Notes: generated from the letters alone by a model not told the origin. A stretch of DNA of 64,000 bases from Myxosarcina sp. GA_180221_E-2-1-MAG-40_15 (GCA_020692205.1 JAIMKV010000012.1:1-64000), one strand, 5' to 3'. Positions 26,519 to 37,657 are shown, numbered from the stretch's first letter. Made by a program: numbers and translations.

Positions 26519-29506
26519 CTATTCTATAGGAGCAAAACCCTGGCGCTGAATATTTTCTGTGACTACGCGGGGATCTAAGAATTGTAGTAGATAATCGGGG
26601 CCTCCTGCTTTGGAACCCACCCCAGAAAGCTTAAAGCCACCAAAGGGTTGACGAGCAACGATCGCCCCAGTAATGTTGCGGTTGATATAAAGATTGCCTA
26701 CTTCAAACTCGCGAGATGCTTGCTCAATATGATCGGGAGTACGGGAATACAAACCACCAGTCAAAGCGTAGTCTGTACCGTTAGCCAGAGATATAGCTTG
26801 ATTAAAATTATCCGCCTTGATTACCGCCAAAACAGGGCCAAAGATCTCTTCTTGGGCAATAGTATGATCTGAGGTAACTCCGCTAAAAATAGTCGGCGGA
26901 ACATAGTACCCCCCGTCGGGAGTAGACATTTCTAAAGCTAGTTCACTTTCTTGTTTACCTTGGGTGATGTATTCTAAAATGCGATCGCGCGCTTTGGGGT
27001 CAATTACCGGCCCTACCTGAATGCTAGGATTATCTGCTGCACCAACGTTTAGAGATTTAGTCGCTTCAACCAGTCTAGCCAGAAAGGCATCATGGACTGG
27101 GGATGCCACAATTACCCGGGAACAGGCTGAACATTTTTGTCCACTATAGCCAAAGGCTGACTGTACTACCCCTGCTACTGCCTGATCTAAATCGGCACTT
27201 TCATCGACAATCATGGCGTTTTTTCCGCCCATTTCGGCAATTACTCGCTTGAGATGTTTTTGTCCTGGCTGTAGTTTGGCAGCATCGGCATAGATTTGAC
27301 AGCCAACTTCCCGCGAACCAGTGAAGGCGATTACGTGAGTGTCTTGGTGTTCGACTAAATATGTACCCACTTCTGACCCCTTGCCAGGAACATATTGAAA
27401 TACTCCTTTTGGAATACCAGCTTCGACCAGAATTTCTGTCAACTTAGCCGCAATTACGGAGGAAGTAGCCGCAGGTTTTAAGAGAGTACAGTTACCTGTA
27501 ACCAAAGCAGCAACGGTCATACCCGTAGCGATCGCCAAGGGGAAATTCCAAGGAGAGATGACTACGGCAATACCTTTTGGTTGATAGAAGTAGCGGTTAT
27601 TTTCACCAGCGATATCGTAGTTTGTACCTTCAGCCAGTCTTTCCATCTCAGAGGCGTAATAGCGACAAAAATCAATTGCCTCAGAAACTTCTCCGTCAGC
27701 CTGGGGAATAACTTTACCTACCTCTAAACAGATCCAGGCGTTTAATTCATGTCGTTGCTGTTCCATCAGATCGGCAGCTTTACGTAAGATATTAGCTCTT
27801 GCTGTTGCCGAAGTATTTTTCCAAGACTGGAAGGCTTCCTTGGCGGCATTGATTGCCTGTTGGGCCTGTTCTATCGAGATTTGCCCGACTTTACCGACTA
27901 ATTCTGTCGATCTGGAGGGGTTGAGCGAGTCAAGATAGTTGGCTGTTTCTACGTATTCGCCGTTGATTAAGGGTAAATAAGTTTTACCCAGTTCTTGTTT
28001 GACTTTTGCTAGAGCCTGTTCTGCTTTCATCCGTTTGTCTATATCCGCATAATCGGTATCTGGGGCATATTGAAATGGGGTTTCATCTGGATTGACAACG
28101 CGCCTCTGGTTCATATTGTCCACCACTGGAGGAGCAATTAATTCGGCAATCGGTTTTTGCTCCTGATTTTGGCGGATAAATGAGCTATTTGCCGTATTTT
28201 CTAATAGTCTGCGAATCAAATAAGCCATTCCTGGTAATAGTTTACCGTAGGGAGCATATACTCTTACTCGATGTCCTCGTTTGACTAAAGCCTGAGCTAA
28301 TTTATCGCCCATGCCGTATAGCACCTGCATCTCAAAGCGACGTGGCGGGATATTTAACGTTTCGGCGATCGCACAAGCTAAAGCCTGGGAACGAACATTA
28401 TGACTACCAATTGCTGCATAAAGATATTGATGATTTTCCAGCAGCAGCTGCGTCATCCGCTCGTAATTTAGATCTGTAGCGGCTTTTTGATTGTATACGG
28501 GTTGATCCCAGTGATTTTGTCGAGATTTAATGGTTTCTTGATCCCAATATGCCCCTTTGACCAACCTAACAGTTAGCGGATTGCCTCTTACTTTTGCCCA
28601 CTCGATTATGCCTTCTAAATCAGAGTAAGAATCTCTAAGATACCCTTGGAGGGTAATACCCAAATCGGTTCGGCTACGAAATTCCTCTTCCATGAGCAAC
28701 TCTTTAAGAATCTCTAGCGTCAGATCCTTATAACGATATTGCTCCATATCAAAATGGATTGCTGCTTTGAGTTCATCGGCTTTGCGTAATAAAATTCTCA
28801 GGCGATCGCATACCTTTTCTTTACTGCCAACAGGATCCAGGGGATCGAACTGAGAATAGAATGCAGTAAGTTTAACGGATACCTGTACCTGAGACAACTC
28901 TACACCATCGGCTAGATCTATGCCTTCTTTTCGTTTCCAGCTTTGGGCTTGTTGCGTCAGTCGTTCAATTAAATCTAAGTAGCGTTGCAGATAATCTTCA
29001 GCTTCAACTTCCGTAATTACAGCTTCCCCTAACAGATCGATCGTATAGGTCATGCCCTCTTTACGTAGGCGATCGATAGTTTTGATTACCTCAGTAATAT
29101 TTTCTCCCGCAATATATTTATATGCTAAGGTTTCTACTGCTTTAGTGATCGTAGCTGCTGCGGTTTGAGCAGGAAAGGAATCAGGATCGCTAAAGTTGAG
29201 GATACTTTTTAGTGCATTAGGCAATTCCACCGCTTCTGCACTCATATACTGTTGGAAGTGATTGGCAATCTCTGCTTTACTTTGAAGAGCAGGGATCGCA
29301 TCAATAAAGCGAAACATCTGTACCCGCAGTCCTGGATTAGCCATTGTCCAGTCCAAAACTTTATCGTCCCAACGCATTTGATCTCGCATCTGGGCAAAAA
29401 TATTGCTTTTTTCCCTAGTGCTTTTGATTAGTTCTCGCGCGATTTCTTGAGTTTTTTCTTCGTAGCGACTGTCTATTGTCGAGTTGACTTGTCCTTGAAC
29501 AACCAC
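26519..29506 (-). CDS. putA: Bifunctional proline dehydrogenase / P5C dehydrogenase
   Basis: A 995-residue two-domain enzyme oxidising proline to glutamate. The N-terminal FAD barrel of proline dehydrogenase spans about residues 100-450 (VRLVKGAYWDQETIK, AIGSHNVRSQALA, FEMQVLYGMGD). The C-terminal aldehyde dehydrogenase spans about 510-990 (VISPWNFPLAIATGM, FTGSREVGCQIY, IAEMGGKNAMIVD, catalytic Cys in GQKCSACSR). No DNA-binding N-terminal domain as in enteric PutA is present. The start is GTG, with taggag about 11 bases upstream. It lies 25 bases after nucA's start on the same strand. Function is firm; regulation is not visible. Confidence 0.95.
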   Translation of the reverse strand: MVVQGQVNSTIDSRYEEKTQEIARELIKSTREKSNIFAQMRDQMRWDDKVLDWTMANPGLRVQMFRFIDAIPALQSKAEIANHFQQYMSAEAVELPNALKSILNFSDPDSFPAQTAAATITKAVETLAYKYIAGENITEVIKTIDRLRKEGMTYTIDLLGEAVITEVEAEDYLQRYLDLIERLTQQAQSWKRKEGIDLADGVELSQVQVSVKLTAFYSQFDPLDPVGSKEKVCDRLRILLRKADELKAAIHFDMEQYRYKDLTLEILKELLMEEEFRSRTDLGITLQGYLRDSYSDLEGIIEWAKVRGNPLTVRLVKGAYWDQETIKSRQNHWDQPVYNQKAATDLNYERMTQLLLENHQYLYAAIGSHNVRSQALACAIAETLNIPPRRFEMQVLYGMGDKLAQALVKRGHRVRVYAPYGKLLPGMAYLIRRLLENTANSSFIRQNQEQKPIAELIAPPVVDNMNQRRVVNPDETPFQYAPDTDYADIDKRMKAEQALAKVKQELGKTYLPLINGEYVETANYLDSLNPSRSTELVGKVGQISIEQAQQAINAAKEAFQSWKNTSATARANILRKAADLMEQQRHELNAWICLEVGKVIPQADGEVSEAIDFCRYYASEMERLAEGTNYDIAGENNRYFYQPKGIAVVISPWNFPLAIATGMTVAALVTGNCTLLKPAATSSVIAAKLTEILVEAGIPKGVFQYVPGKGSEVGTYLVEHQDTHVIAFTGSREVGCQIYADAAKLQPGQKHLKRVIAEMGGKNAMIVDESADLDQAVAGVVQSAFGYSGQKCSACSRVIVASPVHDAFLARLVEATKSLNVGAADNPSIQVGPVIDPKARDRILEYITQGKQESELALEMSTPDGGYYVPPTIFSGVTSDHTIAQEEIFGPVLAVIKADNFNQAISLANGTDYALTGGLYSRTPDHIEQASREFEVGNLYINRNITGAIVARQPFGGFKLSGVGSKAGGPDYLLQFLDPRVVTENIQRQGFAPIE

Positions 29507-29729
29507 GGTATTGATAACTCCTAGAGGTATTACTTTTTAGCAGCTTTTGATTGTATTATCTATTAGATTACTGCTAAAAAGGTTTCTCTCATACTCAACT
29601 ACAATTAACAATCTTCAGTACTCTGCTTTAAGCTGGTTACAAAACTACAGCAAAGCCTAAAATACATAGTTCTTCGTCCGTTAAATGTCATATTTTAAAT
29701 GATTCAGAAATTACGATAATTTAATCCAT

Positions 29730-31130
29730 ATGAAGATTGATATTAATCCAACAATAGAACAACAAGCCAATCAACTATTAGAAAAATCGATTATTTATTA
29801 TCAAAATCGTCCTGTAGGTACAGTGGCTGCTACAGATTCAGAACGAGAAGCGCTCAATTACGATCAGTGTTTTATTCGCGATTTTATTCCAGCCGCCTTA
29901 GTATTTTTAATTCAAGGAAAAACCGATATTGTTTATAATTTTTTAATTGAAACTGTCGCCCTACAAAGACAAGACCGAGTAATTGATTGCTATCAACCAC
30001 CACCAGGATTGATGCCAGCTAGTTTTAAAGTGGAATCTCCACTGGATCGAGAACAATATTTACACGCTGACTTTGGAGATAAAGCGATTGGTCGAGTTAC
30101 TCCCATTGATTCCTGTTTGTGGTGGATTATTTTGTTGCGGGCTTATGTCAAATCAACAGGTGATCAGGCTTTGGTACAAAGCAACAGTTTTCAGGAGGCT
30201 TTGGTTTTTATTCTAGAGATTTGTTTAGGACCGCAGTTTGAGATGACTCCGACTCTTCTGGTGCCAGATGGGGCCTGTATGATTGATCGCCCGATGGGAT
30301 TGAGTGGACATCCTCTAGAAATACAGTCTTTGTTTTATTGTGCTTTGCGTGCAGCCCGGGAAATGCTGATTCAAAATGCTGAAGGACAAGCTTTGATTAA
30401 TAAGATTAATAACCGCCTTGGTAGTCTGGTCTTTCATTTGCGGAGTTATTATTGGCTCGATCTTAAACAACTCAATGAAATTCACCGATATCAATCGGAA
30501 CAGTTTGGCGAGTCGGTAGTCAATAAGTTTAATATCTATCCCGAATCAATTCCTTATTGGTTGACCGAATGGATGCCAGATCGAGGGGGCTATCTGGCTG
30601 GAAATTTAGGACCAGGTAAGATGGACTTTCGCTTTTTTGCCTTGGGCAATTTAGTCGCGATTATGGGATCTTTGACTACTGAACAACAGTCGCAAGATAT
30701 TTTGAACCTAATTGAGCATCGCTGGTCAGATTTAGTCAGTACAATGCCAATAAAGCTTTGTTATCCCGCGAGTGAAGGATTAACCTGGAGAATAATTACT
30801 GGCTGCGATCCCAAAAATACTCCTTGGTCGTATCACAATGGCGGTAGCTGGCCCGTTTTGTTATGGATGATGATGGCAGCCTGTCAAAAAATGGGACGAG
30901 AAAATCTGGCGGATCGAGCTATGGCGATCGCTGAATTACGTTTGATGCAAGACAATTGGCCCGAATATTATGATGGCAAAAATGGGCGTTTAATTGGTAA
31001 ATCTTCGCGTAAATTTCAGACTTGGACTATTGCTGGATGGTTGCTGGCAAAATTACTTAGAGAAAATCCTGACTGCCTCAACTATGTTTGCTTTGAAGAA
31101 GATACAGAAGCGATCGCCTGTATGATTTAA
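29730..31130 (+). CDS. Alkaline/neutral invertase (GH100)
   Basis: Hydrolyses sucrose to glucose and fructose in the cytoplasm. The GH100 hallmarks are [17 protein letters not shown] near residue 38, [33 protein letters not shown] and [15 protein letters not shown] near residue 371. Length (466 residues) agrees with cyanobacterial InvA/InvB and there is no transit or signal peptide. It is transcribed divergently from putA, with a 223-base region between them. It stands apart from the trehalose genes, so it links to disaccharide metabolism only by function. Confidence 0.94.
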   Translation: MKIDINPTIEQQANQLLEKSIIYYQNRPVGTVAATDSEREALNYDQCFIRDFIPAALVFLIQGKTDIVYNFLIETVALQRQDRVIDCYQPPPGLMPASFKVESPLDREQYLHADFGDKAIGRVTPIDSCLWWIILLRAYVKSTGDQALVQSNSFQEALVFILEICLGPQFEMTPTLLVPDGACMIDRPMGLSGHPLEIQSLFYCALRAAREMLIQNAEGQALINKINNRLGSLVFHLRSYYWLDLKQLNEIHRYQSEQFGESVVNKFNIYPESIPYWLTEWMPDRGGYLAGNLGPGKMDFRFFALGNLVAIMGSLTTEQQSQDILNLIEHRWSDLVSTMPIKLCYPASEGLTWRIITGCDPKNTPWSYHNGGSWPVLLWMMMAACQKMGRENLADRAMAIAELRLMQDNWPEYYDGKNGRLIGKSSRKFQTWTIAGWLLAKLLRENPDCLNYVCFEEDTEAIACMI

Positions 31131-31836
31131 TTTGGTTGAGCAATCCCCTGCTTCTAGATCTATCTCTCTCCAAGTAAGCCAGATTTGATCACCGCCGAAG
31201 GTGGAGTAACGTTCACCCGCATTTTGCCTCAAGGTTAGATCTTCATCTTGAGGTAGAATAAAATCTAGCTTGGAAATCAACGTTCCATGACATGATTGCG
31301 CTGGAAATTGAAAATATAGCCTATGGCTAATCTTAATCAATTTAAACCCAACTCAATCAGCAGCAAATCAAAAGGCGATCGCTCCCACAGTGTAACTATC
31401 ATCAACACAGCCAAAAAAACGTATTTTCATGAGCAGTTGAAAACTTAGCGATCGCTGTTGTAGAGAACGTTAACACTACTATTTCTAAGCAGATTTAATA
31501 AATTTATCTCTGTTAGTTGACCTTAAATTTACTTTTTACTCCAACGCTAGTCAGTAAAATTTGTAAAAAAATCTTGCTAGAGCAAATTAAATTGTTATGA
31601 AGGTTTTTTTGTCCTAAACTGGAATGTATATGAAATATACCTAAACTAAATTTTATTGGGGTTTTCCCTTATCTAAATTAGTGTTTATCGTCTGAACCTA
31701 TTAAATAATATTTGGTCGTAGTCGTAACTGCGGGTCTATTCATTAAATTGTTATGGCGCAATCCCTGTCGTAGCGGTATATTACGCTGTTAACTTTAACT
31801 ATTAAATATATTTAAGCCCTTATAGGAAAAATTTAT
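31131..31836. other. Long intergenic region upstream of the LabA-like gene (706 bases)
   Basis: No ORF above about 20 codons and no tRNA or known riboswitch was recognised. A short piece of the interspersed repeat family lies at 31190-31221 (ggtggagtaacgttcac). Two HIP1 sites follow at about 31377 and 31449. The last 300 bases are AT-rich and may hold a long leader or promoter. Confidence 0.5.
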
Positions 31837-32367
31837 ATGGAGTCTCATAATAAATACGTGAGAGATCGGCTGTCCATATTTGTAGACGGCAACAATATGT
31901 TCTATGCTCAACAGAAAAACGGTTGGTTTTTTGATCCCAGAAGAGTATTGGAGTATTTTACTAAAGACCCCACAGTGGTTTTGGTTAACGCCTTCTGGTA
32001 CACGGGATTAAAAGATGCCCAGGATCAAAGAGGTTTTAGAGATGCCCTAATTAGCTTAGGATATACGGTAAGAACTAAAATTCTCAAAGAATACTATGAT
32101 GATGCCTCTGGTCGCTACTCGCAAAAAGCGAATCTAGATATAGAAATTGTGGTCGATATGTTTAACACTGTTGAGCAGTATGATCGCGTGATTTTGTTCA
32201 GTGGCGATGGAGATTTTGAACGGGCGATCGAGCTTTTGCGTTCAAAAAACACTCACATTACCGTTGTATCTACAGAAGGAATGATCGCCCGCGAACTACG
32301 CAACGCTACAGATCGCTATATAGATCTTAATGACGTGCGGGGTTATATTGAGAAAAGCGACTTTTAA
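31837..32367 (+). CDS. labA: NYN-domain protein, LabA-like
   Basis: A 176-residue protein of the LabA/DUF88 family with a PIN-like NYN nuclease fold. The acidic residues expected at the active site are visible: D17 in IFVDGNNMF, KANLDIEIVVDM near residue 98 and FSGDGDFERAI near residue 127. LabA of Synechococcus elongatus feeds back on circadian output through the KaiC-RpaA path. This protein could be LabA itself or a close paralogue; the neighbours do not decide it. RNA cleavage by NYN domains is known for the family but not for LabA specifically. The start has a upstream tagga. Confidence 0.8.
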   Translation: MESHNKYVRDRLSIFVDGNNMFYAQQKNGWFFDPRRVLEYFTKDPTVVLVNAFWYTGLKDAQDQRGFRDALISLGYTVRTKILKEYYDDASGRYSQKANLDIEIVVDMFNTVEQYDRVILFSGDGDFERAIELLRSKNTHITVVSTEGMIARELRNATDRYIDLNDVRGYIEKSDF

Positions 32368-32521
32368 ATTGATTAGATTAATAATCAACTAGAGGATTAA
32401 ACTACTTTACTGAATCGGGGTCGGAGAGTAAAACGATTACTGATTCCTTTGATCTTTTCGGGAAGAAAAGCACCTGAAAAGTTGATTGCTTTCTATTTCA
32501 GACTCTAAATTAACCACGGTT

Positions 32522-33304
32522 TTAATAATTGCTATCGTCAAATAGTTCTTCGCCCAAAAATTCTCGAATCTCTTTATCTCTCAACAGGCAGCTATCTTTA
32601 ATTTGTGGACATGATTCGACTTCATGAGATTCTGATAATACTGCCGCCACCAAAGATTGACGTTCAGATTGAGACTGCTTGAGCTGTTTTACTTCTTGTT
32701 CTAAAGACTCGATGCGATCGACTAAAGTACGAATTACTGCTGCTTCTGAATCAGGTAAGTTGCCATGCTCTAATGGATTTACCTTGACTCCCGAACGATA
32801 AACTATTCTCCCAGGAATGCCAACTACAGTGCAGTTAGAAGGCACATCTCGCAATACCACTGAACCCGCGCCAATACGAACATTGTTGCCGATTTGAATA
32901 TTGCCCAAGACTTTTGCCCCGCCGCCAATGACAACGTTTTCGCCCAATGTAGGATGACGTTTACCAGTTTCTTTACCTGTCCCGCCCAAGGTAACTCCTT
33001 GATAAATTAAAGAGTAATCGCCGATGATTGCTGTTTCACCGATAACTACTCCCATCCCGTGATCGATAAATACACCTTTACCAATTTGCGCGCCTGGATG
33101 AATTTCAATCCCGGTGAAGAAACGAGCCAGATGAGAGATTAATCGGGGAAAGAAAGGAATACCTGCTTTAGATAACCAGTGCGCCAAACGATATAAAAAA
33201 AGAGCTTGTAAACCTGGATAACAAACTAAAACCTCAAGCCAGTTGCGGGCTGCGGGGTCGCGTTCAAAGATGATGCGAAAGTCAGCTACTAGTGAGGAAA
33301 ACAT
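32522..33304 (-). CDS. cysE: Serine O-acetyltransferase
   Basis: Transfers acetyl from acetyl-CoA to serine, the first step of cysteine synthesis. The N-terminal helical part contains [20 protein letters not shown]. The left-handed beta-helix follows, with [20 protein letters not shown] (catalytic D and H), GVTLGGTGK and [11 protein letters not shown]. After the enzyme core (about residue 175) comes a tail of about 85 residues with a coiled coil ([20 protein letters not shown]) and an acidic C-terminus. Such tails vary between cyanobacteria and could affect oligomerisation or cysteine-synthase complex formation. A stand-alone gene. Confidence 0.94.
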   Translation of the reverse strand: MFSSLVADFRIIFERDPAARNWLEVLVCYPGLQALFLYRLAHWLSKAGIPFFPRLISHLARFFTGIEIHPGAQIGKGVFIDHGMGVVIGETAIIGDYSLIYQGVTLGGTGKETGKRHPTLGENVVIGGGAKVLGNIQIGNNVRIGAGSVVLRDVPSNCTVVGIPGRIVYRSGVKVNPLEHGNLPDSEAAVIRTLVDRIESLEQEVKQLKQSQSERQSLVAAVLSESHEVESCPQIKDSCLLRDKEIREFLGEELFDDSNY

Positions 33305-33475
33305 CAGTTATTATCCTTTATTGATTAATGTTTGAGATTAACGAAACTATTTTATCTTTTTCATGGCATTTCTGAACTCTGTAATTTGGTGTAAAAATAC
33401 GCCATTGATAATTAATGCTTTTTTGGGGATGCTAATTCGATTGATTAAGTTACAGTTATTTTAAATAGAAACGAA

Positions 33476-33590
33476 AAGAAGCTTCTTTCTCAAAAGCCGC
33501 CGTCCCAAGACCGCACTTTTGCCCTAAAGGATGTTATACCCTTGTGGTACTAACTTCGTGTCGCGCTTCGCGTCGTCCTTTAGGGCTGAC
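33476..33590 (-). repeat. Interspersed palindromic repeat, intergenic copy
   Basis: One part, read on the minus strand, is ggcggcttttgag followed by a palindrome (aaagaagcttcttt), matching the cores at 7787 and 63785. A second part has perfect 11-base arms (gccctaaagga at 33521-33531 and tcctttagggc at 33576-33586). The 395-base gap 33305-33699 around it holds no ORF that I can support. Confidence 0.7.
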
Positions 33591-33699
33591 TTCTGACTTG
33601 GCGATCGCTGGCGATTTAATTAAAAGATGAGATTGCCAAGAGCAAAAATTTACTGGCCAGACACGATTAATCATTAACAACCAGAAATTGAGCATATTT

Positions 33700-36096
33700 C
33701 TATAGAGTTTTCAACACTTCTGCCTGCTGAATTAGCCATTTTTCTCCCTGACGTACAAGCTGATAACGGACCAATAAATTATCGTCATAGGATTGAGCAT
33801 TATCTAACTTTCCTGATTGATAATGTTTAGCGATTTCTTGAACTTCTGCTTCTACAGTTGCTTTATTACGATCGCTAGGATTAACTGTTGCTGATCGCAT
33901 AGTCAGATTATGTTCATACTCTCGATAGAAATTCCCTGCTTGATAGGCAGTAGCGCGATCGCGCCAGGTAGACAATAACGGTTCTGCCAATATGTTATTT
34001 AACTGGTTAATTTGATATTTTTTACCGAAAGCGGCTGATTTACTACTCAACCAGTCCTCAATCACCTGCTGCGATTGTTCGGCAAAGGTTACTTCTGGTT
34101 TGGCTGCAACGGGCTGGGTCTTTTTCGGGGGTAATTCAATTGCGGGTTGATCAACAGCAATCATTAACTGCGCCTGATTAGCTGTTTTAACACTGGGAGA
34201 AAGCAACAGTTTGGTAGCGATAAATCCTAGCGTACCTACACCAACCACCAAACCGATCACAAATAACCACCCTTGCCAAAGAGTAGCAGCACTGCGTTTT
34301 TTCGGACGAGAAACCCTGCGTTTTGCTGTTGCCTCTGCTTTTTGCATGACGGATGGTGGAACAGCTCTAGTTTTAGCTTTAGACTGAAGTGGCAGCGAAG
34401 GAGATTTCTTGGCTCGAAGATTTTTGGTCGCAGTATTATGGGATGGCGAAACAGCAATGTAATCAGGTGATTTTCGTGCCTGCGTCACGAGATGATCATT
34501 GCGCTCAAGGGTTGCAGTTCCTCTACTTGCACTAGTGGCAGCTGCACCAACCAACTCTCTTGGCTTTTGAACAGCTTGATGTGCTGATCTGGCTTTAGCT
34601 GATGCTGGTTTTGCCGTAGAGAGTAGATTCCGCCACAAAGACATAATTCCCCTTTTTGCCGATTCAGATCGATTGCTCTGTTTAACAGCAGACTTTGGCT
34701 GTTCTGAAACTGTAGAGGGAGAGTCAGCAAATGTAGTTGGCGGGGCTAATTCTTCTAAAAACTCTTGAACTTGGCGATCGCTAAAATATTCTTTTAAGGT
34801 TAGTTGGGTTGATGCTAAGTCAGTAAATTGAGCTAGAACCTCTTCCTGAAGCCATTTTTCGCCATAAAAACATAATCCTCGTAATAAATCTGAGCTACCC
34901 AAACAATGTTGCTGAACCTGCTCTAGTTTGCTAGTATCTTGAGCGTTTTTTAGCTGGTAGATCGCTTTTTCGATGTGTCCCAGTAGCAGGGCCGTGATTG
35001 CCTGCTCCCAACCAACATCTTGTCGTTCACTCAAACTATCTAGCTTTCTTTGAGCGCGCAGTACTAGTTCTGGTTGTCTTAAGCTAAATCCTCGACCCAA
35101 AAGAGCATAAACTGCCAAATAATTAGCGATCGCCGAATCGCTTTGATCATCGCGATCAAATAGTTGCTGTTGTTCGGCTGAGGTTAAGTAAGTTCTAAGC
35201 TCTTGCACAAAACACAAAAACTGATCAAAACTTAGTAGACCAAAGCGATCTGAATCCTTACTTTTAATACCTTGACGTTGCAGCAGCATTTCCCGCAGCA
35301 GTTTAAAACCTTTGGCTCTTTCATTAGACTGAGCCGAATTTTGAGAAATTAAGGCTAAAACTCGATAAGGACGTAGTTTATACAAATCCAGTTCAAGTTC
35401 TGCTTTTAAGTGAGGAAATAAATTTTCTCTAAGGAGCAAATCTATCCCCATTTGACCAGAAACAGCAGCATGTTCATATTCGCTTCGATGCCATTGTTCA
35501 CGGCCCAATTCCAGATAAGCTAAAGCTAGAGCCAGAATTAGATCTTCTTTGGTAGTATCAATTGAGAGTTCCTCATCTGGCGATCGCAGCTTAAAGTTTT
35601 GGTGATTAAAATAATCAATTCCGAGCTTGAGGACTAGCTCGTATTCAGCTAGTTCATGCAGGATCAACAATCCGCCGATTAATTGATTTGAAGGGATTTC
35701 AATTGTCGGATTTGCTAGAGGAATTGTGGGAACGTCTTCAACAACTTCAATAATTTCTGAGTCAGTTGTTTTTGCTGCTTCTTGTGGCTCAGAAATTGAC
35801 GAAGTCAGAGTCAGCCCCGTCGTTTCATCTCGATCCTGCTTGACAGGACGGCGGGGTCTCTCTGACCAAGGCTGCATATTGAGCAAAAATTGAGCATCGT
35901 AGGTAGCTCTTTGTCCTGAGTCAGACAAAACTTGATAGGAATGTTGAATTAATTCTTGACGAGCTAAGATGGCTGACTCGCTATATTCACGGCGAGGCTG
36001 TTGCAGGAGGCGATCGCTATAGGCTTGCTCTAATTGCTCGGGAGTAGCTTTGACAGGTACGCTCAGAATACGGTAATAATCGAGGGGGATTCGCAC
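33700..36096 (-). CDS. ftn2: Cell division protein Ftn2/ZipN (ARC6 homologue)
   Basis: A 798-residue division-ring assembly protein of cyanobacteria. The N-terminus LDYYRILSVPVKATPEQLEQAY is a degenerate J-domain without a normal HPD. A long helical region (residues about 130-460) follows, then a basic Ser/Lys-rich linker. A single membrane helix lies near residue 610 (LFVIGLVVGVGTLGFIATK). The C-terminal IMS-type domain (VIEDWLSSKSAAFGKKYQ, then VEAEVQEIAKHYQSG) ends the protein. This matches Ftn2/ZipN, which tethers FtsZ and recruits other division proteins. minCDE lie about 1.7 kb away, giving a division-gene neighbourhood. Confidence 0.9.
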   Translation of the reverse strand: MRIPLDYYRILSVPVKATPEQLEQAYSDRLLQQPRREYSESAILARQELIQHSYQVLSDSGQRATYDAQFLLNMQPWSERPRRPVKQDRDETTGLTLTSSISEPQEAAKTTDSEIIEVVEDVPTIPLANPTIEIPSNQLIGGLLILHELAEYELVLKLGIDYFNHQNFKLRSPDEELSIDTTKEDLILALALAYLELGREQWHRSEYEHAAVSGQMGIDLLLRENLFPHLKAELELDLYKLRPYRVLALISQNSAQSNERAKGFKLLREMLLQRQGIKSKDSDRFGLLSFDQFLCFVQELRTYLTSAEQQQLFDRDDQSDSAIANYLAVYALLGRGFSLRQPELVLRAQRKLDSLSERQDVGWEQAITALLLGHIEKAIYQLKNAQDTSKLEQVQQHCLGSSDLLRGLCFYGEKWLQEEVLAQFTDLASTQLTLKEYFSDRQVQEFLEELAPPTTFADSPSTVSEQPKSAVKQSNRSESAKRGIMSLWRNLLSTAKPASAKARSAHQAVQKPRELVGAAATSASRGTATLERNDHLVTQARKSPDYIAVSPSHNTATKNLRAKKSPSLPLQSKAKTRAVPPSVMQKAEATAKRRVSRPKKRSAATLWQGWLFVIGLVVGVGTLGFIATKLLLSPSVKTANQAQLMIAVDQPAIELPPKKTQPVAAKPEVTFAEQSQQVIEDWLSSKSAAFGKKYQINQLNNILAEPLLSTWRDRATAYQAGNFYREYEHNLTMRSATVNPSDRNKATVEAEVQEIAKHYQSGKLDNAQSYDDNLLVRYQLVRQGEKWLIQQAEVLKTL

Positions 36097-36331
36097 GATG
36101 ATAAATTCCTCTGGACGGCTTTAACGTCCTGGTAAGTGACAAGTTAGTGAAAGAATAGGAAATAGCGATAGCTAAACTGGAGCTTTTCTGGCGACTTGAA
36201 CAGTTTGGCTAACTTTTAATTTGATGATTTTCGCTTTTTGCCAGCATTCTAACTCAGTTTTGGCAAACTGGAGCGAATCTTTAAACCTGGTTTGAACAAA
36301 TATAACTAACTATAAATTTTGTTGAAAAACT

Positions 36332-37657
36332 ATGAATCAAAAGCAACCTAAGATAATTGTGATTGATGACGATCCGACTGGATCTCAGACGGTACACAGT
36401 TGTTTACTCTTAATGCAGTGGGATGTAGCAACTCTAACTAAAGGGTTGCGCGATCGCGTACCGATTTTTTTCATCCTCAGTAATACTAGGGCAATGAGTC
36501 CTGATGAAGCCATAAATACCACTCAAGAAATTTGTCACAATCTCAAAATTGCGATCGCCGAGGTAGGCATCAACAACTTTTTGATTGTTAGTCGTTCCGA
36601 CTCCACATTGCGAGGACACTATCCCCTTGAAACCGATGTAATTGCTCAAGAACTAGGTGATTTTGAGGCGCATTTTTTGACTCCTGCTTTTTTTGAAGGG
36701 GGTAGAATTACCGTTGATAGCACCCATTATCTCTTGATTGACGGAGTAAAAACTCCTGTCGCCGAAACAGAGTTTGCCCGTGACTCGGTGTTTGGCTATA
36801 GTCATAGCTATCTCCCTGACTACGTTGCCGAAAAAACTCAGGGCAAGATTCCTAGTTCTGAGGTGGTCAAATTTTCCTTGTCTGATCTTCGCGGTGGTCA
36901 GATTTACCAACGCCTATTACAGTTAACTGATAATCAATGCGTGGTTGTCGATGGAGAAACTCAAGCTGATTTTGATTTATTTGCTCAGGCAATTCTCCAG
37001 GCTACAGGCGAAGGCAGACATTTTCTGTTTCGTTCTGCTGCTAGTTTACTAAGTTCCTTGGCACAGTTAGGACAACAGCCAACACCAGCCGAAAATATGG
37101 CACGCTATCGACCAACAAACAAGCCTGGGATAGTTTTAGTGGGTTCTCATGTCCAGAAAACCACCGAGCAGCTAAGCCAACTGTTGCAAGAAGACCAGGT
37201 AGTCGGAATTGAGATTGATGTAGTGCGTTTACGCGATCGCCCCCAGGAGCGTAATACTATTCTTCAAGAAACTTTAGCTAAAGTAAACCAAGTGTTTGCT
37301 GAGGATAAAACTCCCATCGTTTACACCAGCCGTCAGGAATTAAGCTTTGCCGATATTCGACAGCGTTTAGAGTTTGGCACAGCTGTTTCTGCCCTCCTGA
37401 TGGACGTGGTTCACGGTTTACCAAAATCGCTCAGTTTTTTAATTAGTAAGGGTGGAATTACCTCCAACGATGTACTGAGTGTGGGTTTAAACCTAAAGGT
37501 AGTCAGACTTTTAGGACAAATTTTGCCAGGCTGTTCCGTGGTTCGTACCGAGTCGACTCATCCCCAATTTCCTAACTTACCCGTGGTTTTATTTCCTGGT
37601 AATGTAGGAAATCAAGATAGTTTAGTTGCTGCTTGGAATCGCTTAAGAAACTTCTAA
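36332..37657 (+). CDS. Four-carbon acid sugar kinase family protein (DUF1537)
   Basis: A 441-residue kinase-like protein. IIVIDDDPTGSQTVHSC near the N-terminus is the DUF1537 N-domain motif; ILSNTRAMSPDEA, SRSDSTLRGHYPLETD and TPAFFEGGRIT follow. The C-domain contains LVGSHVQKTTEQL and ISKGGITSNDVL, then VVLFPGNVGNQDSL at the end. Known members phosphorylate sugar acids such as erythronate or threonate. No dehydrogenase or aldolase partners lie beside it, so the substrate is open. It sits between ftn2 (opposite strand) and minC. Confidence 0.85.
   Translation: MNQKQPKIIVIDDDPTGSQTVHSCLLLMQWDVATLTKGLRDRVPIFFILSNTRAMSPDEAINTTQEICHNLKIAIAEVGINNFLIVSRSDSTLRGHYPLETDVIAQELGDFEAHFLTPAFFEGGRITVDSTHYLLIDGVKTPVAETEFARDSVFGYSHSYLPDYVAEKTQGKIPSSEVVKFSLSDLRGGQIYQRLLQLTDNQCVVVDGETQADFDLFAQAILQATGEGRHFLFRSAASLLSSLAQLGQQPTPAENMARYRPTNKPGIVLVGSHVQKTTEQLSQLLQEDQVVGIEIDVVRLRDRPQERNTILQETLAKVNQVFAEDKTPIVYTSRQELSFADIRQRLEFGTAVSALLMDVVHGLPKSLSFLISKGGITSNDVLSVGLNLKVVRLLGQILPGCSVVRTESTHPQFPNLPVVLFPGNVGNQDSLVAAWNRLRNF

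Noticed and set aside
31053-31340. A 95-codon minus-strand frame at the end of the invertase gene
   Set aside because: It overlaps the invertase C-terminus and an interspersed repeat; no recognisable motif or ribosome-binding site.
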